Positions 43,674 to 52,133 of a stretch of DNA of 64,000 nucleotides are shown here, one piece after another. Position numbers and translations under genes: made by a program. The stretch lies in NCBI RefSeq assembly GCF_049065735.1, contig NZ_JBAKHD010000003.1, positions 186,001 to 250,000 on the forward strand, read 5' to 3'. Position 1 is the first letter of the stretch; each line of letters begins with the position of its first letter. This DNA comes from Paramesorhizobium sp049065735. Lineage in GTDB: Bacteria; Pseudomonadota; Alphaproteobacteria; Rhizobiales; Rhizobiaceae. Under the pieces are notes generated by a model. That model was not told the DNA's origin. It ran no database searches and saw only the letters and a list, made by a program, of their open reading frames with translations.

Positions 43674-43684
43674 GGAATGCCGCC

Positions 43685-44212
43685 ATGTCCTCGCTTCTCG
43701 CCCCCGCCGGACGCATCCAAACCCTCGCCGCCGCCTTCCTGGCAGTCGCCATGGCCGCCACTGTCGGCGGCGCGCTCGGCTTCGAGCATTGGGGCGGCTA
43801 CATGCCCTGCAAGCTCTGCCTGGAGGAGCGCACGCCCTATTATATCGGCGCGCCGCTGATGCTCGTCGCAGCGCTCTCGGGCAGCCTGAAATGGCCCGGC
43901 TGGCTCACGCGCGGCCTTCTCCTCATCGGCGCATTGCTGATGAGCTACGGCCTCGCGCTCGCGGTTTATCATTCGGGCGTCGAGTGGAAGTTCTGGCCGG
44001 GACCCACCGATTGCTCGGCGGCGTCGATGTCGATTACCACCAATGCCGGGAACCTGCTGAGCGATATAAACTCCGTCCACCCCCCCGCCTGCGACCAGGC
44101 AGCAGGACGGTTCCTGGGGCTTTCCTTTGCCGGTTGGAATGCAGTGGCGAGCCTGATTTTGCTGGCGGTTGGGTTTTATGCGGCATTCGCGCGGAGTGGT
44201 GAGAGGGCGTAG
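43685..44212 (+). CDS. dsbB: DsbB-family disulfide bond formation protein
   Basis: 175 residues, four transmembrane helices. PCKLC (Cys42, Cys45) is the first catalytic pair facing the periplasm, and a second pair of cysteines (PTDCSAAS and PPACDQA) lies in the second periplasmic loop. It would re-oxidise DsbA and pass electrons to quinones. Directly downstream of the YqaA gene. Confidence 0.93.
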   Translation: MSSLLAPAGRIQTLAAAFLAVAMAATVGGALGFEHWGGYMPCKLCLEERTPYYIGAPLMLVAALSGSLKWPGWLTRGLLLIGALLMSYGLALAVYHSGVEWKFWPGPTDCSAASMSITTNAGNLLSDINSVHPPACDQAAGRFLGLSFAGWNAVASLILLAVGFYAAFARSGERA

Positions 44213-44242
44213 GAAGATATGTGGAGCCTTGGCGGGACAGTG

Positions 44243-44399
44243 CCCCCCTCTGCCCTGCCGGGCATCTCCCCCTCAAGGGGGGAGATTGGCCTTCATTGAT
44301 GACGGCGCTTATCCCTGCCACGTCGGCGATTGGCGAAAGCGGTCCTGACAGCCAATCTCCCCCCTTGAGGGGGAGATGCCCGGCAGGGCAGAGGGGGGT
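44243..44399. repeat. ~160 bp palindromic intergenic repeat, copy 5 (subtype II)
   Basis: Outer and inner arms as in the other copies. The core is the reverse complement of the core in the copy at 25793. It lies between the convergent dsbB and HNH nuclease genes. Confidence 0.9.
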
Positions 44400-44419
44400 G
44401 CGAAACTTGGCACCAAACT

Positions 44420-44977
44420 CTACGGCTCCAGCTCCACATCCCAGTACAGATAATCCAGCCAGCTCTCATGCAGGAAATTCGGCGGGAACAGCCGGCCATT
44501 ATTGTGCAGATCGTGCACGGTCGGCGCGAAGGGCGTCTGGCGCGGCCACATCTTGGCCTCCGCCGGCATCATGCCGCCCTTGCGTAAGTTACAGGGCGAG
44601 CAGGCGGCCACGACATTTTCCCATGTCGTCTCGCCGCCATGCCGGCGCGGGATGACGTGATCGAAGGTCAGGTCGTCATGCGAGCCGCAATATTGGCATT
44701 CGAAGCGGTCGCGCAGGAAAACGTTGAATCGCGTGAAAGCCGGATTGCGCGTCGGGCGCACATAGGTTTTAAGGCACACCACGCTCGGCACGCGCATGGC
44801 AAAGGACGGCGACGATACCTCGTGATCGTATTCGGCCACGATGTTCACGCGGTCAAGGAAGACCGCCTTGATCGCGTCCTGCCAGGACCAGAGCGACAAG
44901 GGATAATAGCTCAGCGGACGATAATCCGCATTTAATACCAGGGCAGGCAACGCCCCGGGCGAGACGGCTACCGTCAC
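44420..44977 (-). CDS. HNH endonuclease family protein
   Basis: 185 residues from a GTG at 44977 with AAAGGAGGG 8 bases upstream, which settles the start against longer upstream frames. The HNH motif is complete: CQYCGSHDDLTFDHVIPRRH and NVVAACSPCNLRKGG, with two CxxC zinc pairs. The N-terminal ALVLNADYRPLSYYPLSLWS is typical of a widespread alphaproteobacterial family with unknown target. Chromosomal, not phage-linked here. Confidence 0.93.
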   Translation of the reverse strand: MTVAVSPGALPALVLNADYRPLSYYPLSLWSWQDAIKAVFLDRVNIVAEYDHEVSSPSFAMRVPSVVCLKTYVRPTRNPAFTRFNVFLRDRFECQYCGSHDDLTFDHVIPRRHGGETTWENVVAACSPCNLRKGGMMPAEAKMWPRQTPFAPTVHDLHNNGRLFPPNFLHESWLDYLYWDVELEP

Positions 44978-45144
44978 GGAATCACCCTCCTTTGGAGCGA
45001 AGTCCGGGAAAAGTGCGAAGCGGTTTTCCGGAACTTGCGTAAAAGAATCCAACCAGCCGACGCTAATAATGTAAGCCTGAGGTGACACTAATGTGAAGCA
45101 TAAATCGAGAACGAGGCCCTCAGGCCTATCAAATCCTCGTTTGA

Positions 45145-45789
45145 CTAGAGGAGAGGCGCGGCCTCGCGCCCGCGAATGACCGCGTAATAAGCCCAGAACA
45201 GCCGCGCCGCCACGCCGCGCCAGGGCGACCAGATCTCGGCAAGGCCACGCAGGGTTTTGACATCAGGACGCACCTCATGGCCGAAGGCATGGCCCACCGC
45301 CGCCTGCAACGCCACATCGCCCGCCGGAAACACATCCGGGTGCCCCGCCGAAAAGAGCAAATAAACCTCCGCCGTCCACGGGCCAATGCCCTTGATAGCG
45401 GTCATTGCCGTAATCGCCTCGTCAGCCGGATGGTCGCAAAGGCCGAGGAGATCGAGCTTTCCCTCCAGCACCGCCTGCGAAACATGAACGAGCGCCACCT
45501 GCTTGGGACGCGACAACCCGGCAAGGCGCCAGGCCTCCTCGCCCTGCCGCAGATAATTCTCGGGCGTCAGCGGATCGACATGCATCTTCAGCCTCGCCCA
45601 TATCGCCGCCGCGCTCGCCGTGGAAACCTGCTGCGCGACGATGATCGAGGCGAGGCTCTCGAACCCCGGTTCGGAACGGCGCAGCGGTATGCCCTGAACC
45701 ACAGCGCGGATGCGGGCCAGCCTTTCGTCCGCAGCCACCAGCGCCCGAACGCCCTCTTCGATATCGTCAAGCGTATCGATGCGCCGCAT
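45145..45789 (-). CDS. DNA-3-methyladenine glycosylase II (AlkA-type HhH-GPD)
   Basis: 214 residues. ASIIVAQQVSTASAAAIWAR is the start of the conserved HhH-GPD domain and IKGIGPWTAEVYLLFSAGHP...FPAGDVALQ has the hairpin and catalytic Asp. Removes alkylated bases in base-excision repair. Divergent from gluQ. Confidence 0.93.
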   Translation of the reverse strand: MRRIDTLDDIEEGVRALVAADERLARIRAVVQGIPLRRSEPGFESLASIIVAQQVSTASAAAIWARLKMHVDPLTPENYLRQGEEAWRLAGLSRPKQVALVHVSQAVLEGKLDLLGLCDHPADEAITAMTAIKGIGPWTAEVYLLFSAGHPDVFPAGDVALQAAVGHAFGHEVRPDVKTLRGLAEIWSPWRGVAARLFWAYYAVIRGREAAPLL

Positions 45790-45854
45790 TTGTCTTTCCT
45801 TTTGCGCTTCCGTTCGTTTTAAATCGGGGCGAACCCTATCGCGAATTCGTCACG

Positions 45855-46727
45855 ATGAAACCCGTTTTCCGCTTCGCCCCCAGCCCCAACGGCCTGCTGC
45901 ACCTCGGCCACGCCTATTCCGCCCTGCTCAACGCGCGCATTGCGGAGGCAAGCGGCGGACGCTTTCTGCTGCGCATAGAGGATATCGACCGGGCGCGCTG
46001 CACACCCGAGCTGGAGCATCAGTTGGCGAGCGATCTCCGCTGGCTGGGGCTTTCATGGGAAGAGCCGGTGCGCCGCCAGTCGGAGCATCTCGAGGATTAC
46101 CGGCAAGCGCTCGATACGCTCATCGAGGGCGGGCTGGTCTATCCCGCCTTCATGAGCCGGGGTGAGGTTCGCGCCCGCATCGAGGAATGGACGCGCGACG
46201 GGCGCGAATGGCCGCGTGATCCTGATGGCGCGCCGCACTACCCCACCGACGAGCGCACCATGCCGGAAGCCGAGCGCCGCCGCCGCATCGCCGCTGGCGA
46301 GCCCTTTGCCTGGCGGCTCGACATGGATAAGGCCATGGCGCGCTATGGCCGGGATCTCTCCCGGGATGAAACCGGCGCGGGCCCCGAAGGCGATACGGGC
46401 CGCATCCCCGCGCATCCCGCCCGTTGGGGCGATGTCATCATCGCGCGCAAGGAAACGCCGACCAGCTATCACCTCTCCGTGGTGGTGGATGATGCGTTGC
46501 AGGGCGTCACCCATGTGGTGCGCGGCCGCGACCTGTTCCACGCCACCGCGGTGCATCGCCTTTTGCAGGAAATCCTCGGCCTACCCGTGCCGCTCTACCA
46601 CCATCACGATTTGATCCTGGGCGACGATGGGCGCAAGCTCTCCAAGAGCCGGGGCGACACGGCGCTGGCCAGTCTGCGCGAGGCGGGGATGCAGCCGGAA
46701 GACATAAGGCGGATGGTAGGGCTATAA
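45855..46727 (+). CDS. gluQ: Glutamyl-Q tRNA(Asp) synthetase
   Basis: 290 residues, short like GluQ-RS and without an anticodon-binding domain. HIGH-like HLGH at residues 16-19 in RFAPSPNGLLHLGHAYSALL and KLSKS near residue 260. It attaches glutamate to queuosine in tRNA-Asp. The zinc-binding cysteines of the E. coli enzyme are not seen, as in many alphaproteobacterial homologues. Confidence 0.95.
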   Translation: MKPVFRFAPSPNGLLHLGHAYSALLNARIAEASGGRFLLRIEDIDRARCTPELEHQLASDLRWLGLSWEEPVRRQSEHLEDYRQALDTLIEGGLVYPAFMSRGEVRARIEEWTRDGREWPRDPDGAPHYPTDERTMPEAERRRRIAAGEPFAWRLDMDKAMARYGRDLSRDETGAGPEGDTGRIPAHPARWGDVIIARKETPTSYHLSVVVDDALQGVTHVVRGRDLFHATAVHRLLQEILGLPVPLYHHHDLILGDDGRKLSKSRGDTALASLREAGMQPEDIRRMVGL

Positions 46728-46849
46728 TGCCAAGCGATTTTTGCCCTATCATTGAAAATGATGTTCATCTTTGACGGATTGACGAAACTCGTCGCATGGG
46801 TTTCAACCGTCTGGAGCATAGAGATAATTCCCGCGAAGGAGCACCTGCC

Positions 46850-49021
46850 ATGAGCGAGCGCATCGAGATCGACGGCCTGAAGGTCGCCAAGGAACTCTAC
46901 GATTTCATCAACGAGGAAGCGATGCCCGGCACCGGTGTGGCGCCCGCATCCTTCTGGTCCGGCTTCGCGGAAATCGTGCGCGATCTCGCGCCGAAGAATC
47001 GCACCCTGCTTGCCAGGCGCGACGAATTGCAGGCGAAGATCGACGATTGGTACAGGACCAGGCGCGACACCGGCTACACGCAGGAGGAATATCAGAGCTT
47101 CCTCAAGGAAATCGGCTATCTCCTGCCCGAAGGCGAGCCCTTCACCGTCTCTACTGCGGATGTGGACCCGGAAATCGCCGCTCTTGCCGGCCCGCAGCTC
47201 GTCGTGCCGGTCATGAATGCGCGCTATGCCCTCAACGCCGCCAATGCCCGCTGGGGTTCGCTCTATGACGCACTCTACGGCACCGACGCGATCCCGGAAA
47301 CGGACGGCGCGGAACGGGGCAAGGGCTACAACGCCAAGCGCGGCGAAAAAGTCATCGCCTGGGCCAAAGCGTTTCTTGATGAGAGCGTGCCGCTGGCATC
47401 AGGCAAATGGGAAGACGTTACCGGCTTTGCCGTGGAGAACGGCACTCTGACCCTTAAGCTTGCCGATGGTTCCACGACGCGCCTCAAGGATACCGGCCAG
47501 TTTGCCGGCTACGGCCATTCGCCCGAGCAGCTTGAAGAGATCATGCTGGTCAGGAACGGCCTGCATATTGATATCGTCATCGACCGCGACCACCCCATCG
47601 GCAAGACCGACAAGGCCGGCATATCCGATGTGATTCTCGAGTCCGCCCTCACCACGATCCAGGACTGCGAAGACTCCGTGGCCGCCGTCGACGCGGCGGA
47701 CAAGGTGCTCGTTTACCGCAATTGGCTCGGCCTCATGAACGGTACGCTCAAGGCGACCTTCGAGAAGGGCGGCAAGACCGTCACCCGCGAGCTTGACGAC
47801 GATGTGCGCCTCACCGCGCCCGATGGCAAGCCGCTGGTCCTGCCGGGCCGCTCGCTGATGCTGGTACGCAATGTCGGCCACCTCATGACCAATCCGGCAA
47901 TTCTCGACGCCAATGGCGATGAAATCCCCGAAGGCATCATGGACGCGGCCTTCACCGCGCTCATCGCGCTCCACGATGTCGGGCCGAACGGACGCCGCAA
48001 GAATTCCCGCGCCGGCTCCGTCTATATCGTCAAGCCGAAGATGCATGGGCCGGAAGAAGTCGCCTTCGCCTCGGAGCTCTTCGCCCGCGTCGAAAAGCTA
48101 ATCGGCATGAAGCCCAACACGCTGAAAATGGGCATCATGGACGAGGAGCGCCGCACCACTGTTAACCTCAAGGAAGCGATCCGCGCCGCAAAGGAGCGCG
48201 TGGTGTTCATCAATACCGGCTTCCTCGACCGTACCGGCGACGAAATCCACACCTCCATGGAAGCGGGCCCGATGATCCGCAAGGGCGACATGAAGCAGGC
48301 CGCCTGGATCGCCGCCTATGAGCAATGGAACGTCGATATCGGCCTCGAATGCGGGCTTTCCGGCCATGCGCAGATCGGCAAGGGCATGTGGGCCATGCCC
48401 GACCTGATGGCGGCGATGCTGGAGCAGAAGATCGCTCATCCCAAGGCTGGCGCCAACACCGCCTGGGTGCCCTCCCCCACGGCGGCGACGCTCCACACCA
48501 CGCATTACCACAAGATCGACGTGGCCGACGTGCAGGCGAAGCTGAAGAGCCGTCCGCGCGCGAAGCTGGAGGACATCCTCTCCGTCCCCGTCGCCACCCG
48601 CCCGAACTGGACGCCCGAAGACATCCAGCACGAGCTCGACAACAATGCGCAAGGGATTCTCGGCTATGTCGTGCGCTGGATCGACCAGGGCGTCGGCTGC
48701 TCCAAGGTGCCCGACATCAACAATGTCGGCCTGATGGAAGACCGCGCTACGCTGCGCATCTCCTCCCAGCACATCGCCAACTGGCTGCACCACGGCGTGG
48801 TGACGGAGGAGCAGGTAATGGAGACGATGAAGCGCATGGCCGCTGTCGTTGACAAGCAGAACGCCGGCGACCCGAACTATCGCCCCATGGCTCCGAATTC
48901 CGACAACTCCATCGCCTTCGCCGCCGCCTGCGATCTCGTCTTCAAGGGCCGCGAACAGCCGAATGGGTATACGGAACCGGTGCTGCACGCGCGGCGGCTG
49001 GAGCTGAAAGCGAAGGGGTGA
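46850..49021 (+). CDS. glcB: Malate synthase G
   Basis: 723 residues from ATG 46850 with AAGGAG 7 bases upstream. Motifs of the G isoform: TIQDCEDSVAAVDAADKVLV, RNVGHLMTNPAILDANGDEI, KPKMHGPEEVAFASELFARV and IGLECGLSGHAQIGKGMWAM. Condenses glyoxylate with acetyl-CoA to malate. No glc or ace partner gene is adjacent. Confidence 0.98.
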   Translation: MSERIEIDGLKVAKELYDFINEEAMPGTGVAPASFWSGFAEIVRDLAPKNRTLLARRDELQAKIDDWYRTRRDTGYTQEEYQSFLKEIGYLLPEGEPFTVSTADVDPEIAALAGPQLVVPVMNARYALNAANARWGSLYDALYGTDAIPETDGAERGKGYNAKRGEKVIAWAKAFLDESVPLASGKWEDVTGFAVENGTLTLKLADGSTTRLKDTGQFAGYGHSPEQLEEIMLVRNGLHIDIVIDRDHPIGKTDKAGISDVILESALTTIQDCEDSVAAVDAADKVLVYRNWLGLMNGTLKATFEKGGKTVTRELDDDVRLTAPDGKPLVLPGRSLMLVRNVGHLMTNPAILDANGDEIPEGIMDAAFTALIALHDVGPNGRRKNSRAGSVYIVKPKMHGPEEVAFASELFARVEKLIGMKPNTLKMGIMDEERRTTVNLKEAIRAAKERVVFINTGFLDRTGDEIHTSMEAGPMIRKGDMKQAAWIAAYEQWNVDIGLECGLSGHAQIGKGMWAMPDLMAAMLEQKIAHPKAGANTAWVPSPTAATLHTTHYHKIDVADVQAKLKSRPRAKLEDILSVPVATRPNWTPEDIQHELDNNAQGILGYVVRWIDQGVGCSKVPDINNVGLMEDRATLRISSQHIANWLHHGVVTEEQVMETMKRMAAVVDKQNAGDPNYRPMAPNSDNSIAFAAACDLVFKGREQPNGYTEPVLHARRLELKAKG

Positions 49022-49133
49022 ATATCAGCGGATCGAAATCCGGTAAGCCCTTCCCACATTTCCAGCCAAAATAACCCGGCATATTACTCTACAGAACAGT
49101 ACCCACGCTCGCCGGTTTGGCATCCTCCTCCCA

Positions 49134-49168
49134 TCGTCATCCTCGGGTCAAGCCCTCGAGGATGACGA
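49134..49168. repeat. Short foldback repeat downstream of glcB
   Basis: TCGTCATCCTCG and CGAGGATGACGA are perfect 12-base arms with an 11-base loop. It is a GTCATCCTCGGG-type element common in the order and lies 113 bases after the glcB stop, possibly as a transcript end. Confidence 0.8.
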
Positions 49169-49224
49169 CAGTTCTGCGGATGTACACATATTCGTCTGCT
49201 TGACATTTCCCGTCATCATTTTAA

Positions 49225-49241
49225 TTTAGAATTATTCTAAA
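49225..49241. promoter_or_regulatory. Irr iron control element (ICE) upstream of mbfA
   Basis: TTTAGAATTATTCTAAA is a perfect palindrome that matches the Irr/ICE pattern TTTAGAANNNTTCTAAA and ends 15 bases before the mbfA start. In Rhizobiales Irr represses mbfA under low iron through such a site. The low-iron repressor itself is not in the window. Confidence 0.9.
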
Positions 49242-49256
49242 CAGAGATACCCGCCC

Positions 49257-50240
49257 ATGCTCAGCCGCTTTTTCCGCACCGGTCGCCGTCCCTTTTCATC
49301 GCTCTCGGAACAGGAAATCCTCGCCCTCGCCATCTCCTCGGAGGAGGATGACGGACGCATCTATCTTTCCTATGCCGATGGCTTGAAAGACGAGTTCCCC
49401 CAGACGGCGAAGATATTCGAGGAGATGGCGGCGGAGGAAAACACCCACCGCGAGCGGCTGATCGAGATCTATCGCAAACGCTTCGGCGAGCGTATTCCGC
49501 TGATCCGGCGCGAGCATGTGAGCGGCTATTATGAGCGCAAGCCCGACTGGTTGGTCCGCCCCCTCGGTATCGACAAAGTTCGCCGAACCGCTGAGGAAAT
49601 GGAAGACCAAGCCTATCGCTTTTATACAGAAGCCGCCAAGCGTGTGACCGACGCCTCCACCCGCAAGCTCCTGGGCGACCTCGCTCTTGAGGAAAAGCAG
49701 CATGAATCGCTGGCGAGCCGTTTGGAACGCGCGCTCACCCCAGCGAATGTGCAGGAGGAAGAGCGCGAGACGGAGCGGCGGCAATGGCTGTTGACCTATG
49801 TCCAGCCGGGCCTAGCCGGGTTGATGGACGGTTCCGTCTCGACCCTCGCGCCCATCTTCGCTGCCGCGTTTGCGACGCAGAACACCTGGTCCACCTTTCT
49901 GGTCGGCCTGTCGGCATCCGTGGGCGCGGGCATATCCATGGGCTTCACCGAGGCAGCGCATGACGATGGCAAGCTCTCAGGGCGCGGCTCGCCTTTGAAG
50001 CGCGGCATTGCCAATGGCGTGATGACGACGCTGGGCGGCCTCGGCCATGCCCTCCCCTACCTCATCCCGCATTTCTGGACCGCGACCAGCATCGCCATCG
50101 CAGTGGTCTTCGTGGAACTATGGGCCATCGCCTACATCCAGAACCGCTATATGGAAACGCCGTTCCTGCGTGCCGCCTTCCAGGTGGTGCTGGGCGGCGC
50201 GCTGGTCTTCGCCGCCGGCGTGCTCATAGGCAATGCCTAA
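49257..50240 (+). CDS. mbfA: Membrane-bound ferritin-like iron exporter
   Basis: 327 residues. An N-terminal ferritin-like di-iron domain (about residues 15-170) has the Glu/His clusters ISSEEDDGRIYLSYADGLKD, EEMAAEENTHRERLIEIYRK and GDLALEEKQHESLASRLERA. A C-terminal VIT1-like domain with about five helices follows (PGLAGLMDGSVSTLAPIFAA). This matches MbfA, which exports iron and protects against iron and peroxide stress. Controlled by the ICE in front of it. Confidence 0.95.
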   Translation: MLSRFFRTGRRPFSSLSEQEILALAISSEEDDGRIYLSYADGLKDEFPQTAKIFEEMAAEENTHRERLIEIYRKRFGERIPLIRREHVSGYYERKPDWLVRPLGIDKVRRTAEEMEDQAYRFYTEAAKRVTDASTRKLLGDLALEEKQHESLASRLERALTPANVQEEERETERRQWLLTYVQPGLAGLMDGSVSTLAPIFAAAFATQNTWSTFLVGLSASVGAGISMGFTEAAHDDGKLSGRGSPLKRGIANGVMTTLGGLGHALPYLIPHFWTATSIAIAVVFVELWAIAYIQNRYMETPFLRAAFQVVLGGALVFAAGVLIGNA

Positions 50241-50587
50241 CCCTCATCCGGCAGGACAATATTGCTTTTACCCTCTTCGACCTGATCGATGACGAGCAAT
50301 TCGAGAAGGGTCGAGCCGATATTGGCCCCTCGGTGCCATTGATTGATCGATTCCACAATAAATTCACCTGTATGAAAGACCCTGCTGCTTTTGGTGTCCT
50401 CATTGGAAACGCGAAGCGTGCCCGCCAGCACATAGCCATAGCGGGGAAAGCTATGCTTATGCATCGGCAACTCCAGCCCCGGCGGGATTTCGTATTTCGC
50501 GACGATAACCTGGGCGTTTCCCTGCGGCAGCAAAATAGGCTGCCCGCTGGTTGTTTTGCTGGTATCGAGAACAGGCTTTATAATCAC
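50237..50587 (-). CDS. Small cupin-domain protein
   Basis: 116 residues from a GTG with GAAGGG 9 bases upstream. One cupin barrel: PGLELPMHKHSFPRYGYVLA and GEFIVESINQWHRGANIG supply the two motifs with metal-binding His and Glu. No signal peptide. Overlaps the mbfA end by 4 bases in convergent orientation. Function unknown. Confidence 0.85.
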   Translation of the reverse strand: MIIKPVLDTSKTTSGQPILLPQGNAQVIVAKYEIPPGLELPMHKHSFPRYGYVLAGTLRVSNEDTKSSRVFHTGEFIVESINQWHRGANIGSTLLELLVIDQVEEGKSNIVLPDEG

Positions 50588-50706
50588 GTCTTTGCCCTTC
50601 TTTACTCCTCGTCATGAAGGAGAAGCGAAAGAATAAGCATCTATATATGTCAGTAATATTCAATTGCTAGCATTAAGAGCATTTTATGGTAAATATGGCG
50701 AATTAT

Positions 50707-50919
50707 CTATTTACGGTTGTGTATCCGTTCGTAGAGCCTGCGGACAATCCCGCTCGCCGTCGTCTCGAACAGGAACGGCAGGAAAGCATGGATCATCGCG
50801 GCAAAAGCCGCGGCGAAGAGCTGCATGGAAAAGCTGGTCGCGAAAGCCATGTGCTCAAAATAGGTCTCGTCCACCGATGCAGGATGATCGGTAAAAAGAT
50901 GGGTGATGCGGTTCGACAT
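50707..50919 (-). CDS. DUF6356 small membrane protein
   Basis: 70 residues from ATG 50919 with GGGAGGT 4 bases upstream. MSNRITHLFTDHPASVDETY and EHMAFATSFSMQLFAAAFAA...HAFLPFLFETTAS match the DUF6356 family, with one or two hydrophobic segments. Function unknown. Divergent from an Lrp-type regulator. Confidence 0.85.
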   Translation of the reverse strand: MSNRITHLFTDHPASVDETYFEHMAFATSFSMQLFAAAFAAMIHAFLPFLFETTASGIVRRLYERIHNRK

Positions 50920-50976
50920 TTTGACCTCCCAAGTTCTCCATTTTCCTGATCTTACCGCCGCCACTCGGCCCTGATA

Positions 50977-51012
50977 TCCCAATTTATCCTTGATATCTGC
51001 AGATTATTGGGA
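50977..51012. promoter_or_regulatory. Candidate Lrp operator in the DUF6356-Lrp gap
   Basis: TCCCAAT (50977-50983) and ATTGGGA (51006-51012) are perfect inverted arms with a 22-base spacer, and a further TCCCAAG follows at 51019, just before the Lrp start. Spacing of a few helical turns fits Lrp/AsnC octamer binding. Confidence 0.45.
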
Positions 51013-51026
51013 CAATCATCCCAAGC

Positions 51027-51497
51027 ATGATCGTGGAACTCGATGAAATTGACCGCCGAATCATCGGCGAACTCCAGCGCGACGGCACCCTCTCGGTGGA
51101 CGCGCTTTCGGAACGGGTGAACCTTTCCCGCAATGCCTGCTGGCGGCGGGTGAAGCGGCTGGAGGAGGAAGGCGTCATCACGAGCCGCGTTGCGCTCATC
51201 GACGCCGACCGCGTCGGGCTTGGCCTATCGGTCTTCATTCTGGTCAGGACATCCAACCACGACCCTGACTGGCTGAAGCGATTCCGCGAGGCGGTTTTGA
51301 CCTTGCCGGAGATCGTCGGGGTCTACCGCATGACCGGCGATCTCGATTATGTGCTGCGCGCCCGCGTCGCCGATGTGAAGGCCTATGACCGGCTCTATCA
51401 GCGGCTCATCGCAAAAATACCGCTTTCGGATGTTTCCGCCTCCTTCGTCATGGAGGAGATCAAGGAAACGACGATCGTGCCATTGGAAATCCGCTGA
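51027..51497 (+). CDS. Lrp/AsnC-family transcriptional regulator
   Basis: 156 residues. Helix-turn-helix LDEIDRRIIGELQRDGTLSV...SERVNLSRNACWRRVKRLEE and an RAM/AsnC effector domain (FILVRTSNHDPDWLKRFREA, GDLDYVLRARVADVKAYDRL). Usually senses an amino acid. Divergent from the DUF6356 gene; probably controls itself and perhaps that neighbour. Confidence 0.94.
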   Translation: MIVELDEIDRRIIGELQRDGTLSVDALSERVNLSRNACWRRVKRLEEEGVITSRVALIDADRVGLGLSVFILVRTSNHDPDWLKRFREAVLTLPEIVGVYRMTGDLDYVLRARVADVKAYDRLYQRLIAKIPLSDVSASFVMEEIKETTIVPLEIR

Positions 51498-51549
51498 CGA
51501 TCCTTTATTGCGCTTGCGATTTTACGCCTCTGCTGAAAAGGTCCACCGC

Positions 51550-52026
51550 ATGTCTACCACATCGCTCTCCACCGCTCCGCGTCTCGGCATCGTGCGCCTT
51601 CAGCACGCCAACGGCCTCGACCTTCCCTCCTATGAAACCGCCGGCTCCGCTGGTCTCGACCTGCGCGCCGCCGTGCCGGAAGACCGGCAGATCGTGCTTC
51701 TGCCGGGCCGCCGTGCGCTGGTGCCGACCGGCCTCATCTTCGAACTGCCCGAAGGCTACGAGGCGCAGATCCGCCCCCGCTCCGGCCTTGCCTTCAAGCA
51801 CGGCATCACCTGCCTCAACACGCCCGGCACCATCGATTCCGATTACCGCGGCGAGATCAAGGTGCTGCTCATCAATCTGGGCGACGATGATTTCCGCATC
51901 GAGCGCGGCATGCGCATCGCCCAGGCCGTCATAGCGCCGGTGGCGCAGGCGATCATTGAAGAACGGGAAAGCGCCGGTGAGACCGCACGCGGCGCAGGCG
52001 GGTTCGGCTCGACCGGGACGGCCTAA
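51550..52026 (+). CDS. dut: dUTP pyrophosphatase
   Basis: 158 residues from ATG 51550. All five trimeric dUTPase motifs are visible: GSAGLDLRA, PRSGLA, GTIDSDYRGEIKV, RIAQAVIAPV and RGAGGFGSTG. Removes dUTP and supplies dUMP for thymidylate. A longer frame over the Lrp end is not real coding sequence. Confidence 0.97.
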   Translation: MSTTSLSTAPRLGIVRLQHANGLDLPSYETAGSAGLDLRAAVPEDRQIVLLPGRRALVPTGLIFELPEGYEAQIRPRSGLAFKHGITCLNTPGTIDSDYRGEIKVLLINLGDDDFRIERGMRIAQAVIAPVAQAIIEERESAGETARGAGGFGSTGTA

Positions 52027-52133
52027 GCGCGCCCACCTTACCGATTTGTAAGTATGATTTTCCGTGATCCGCCGTAAATATGCGTGGCGGATCATGTTTT
52101 TTTGATCTGTATTTGATTGTAACGGTACTCCGA

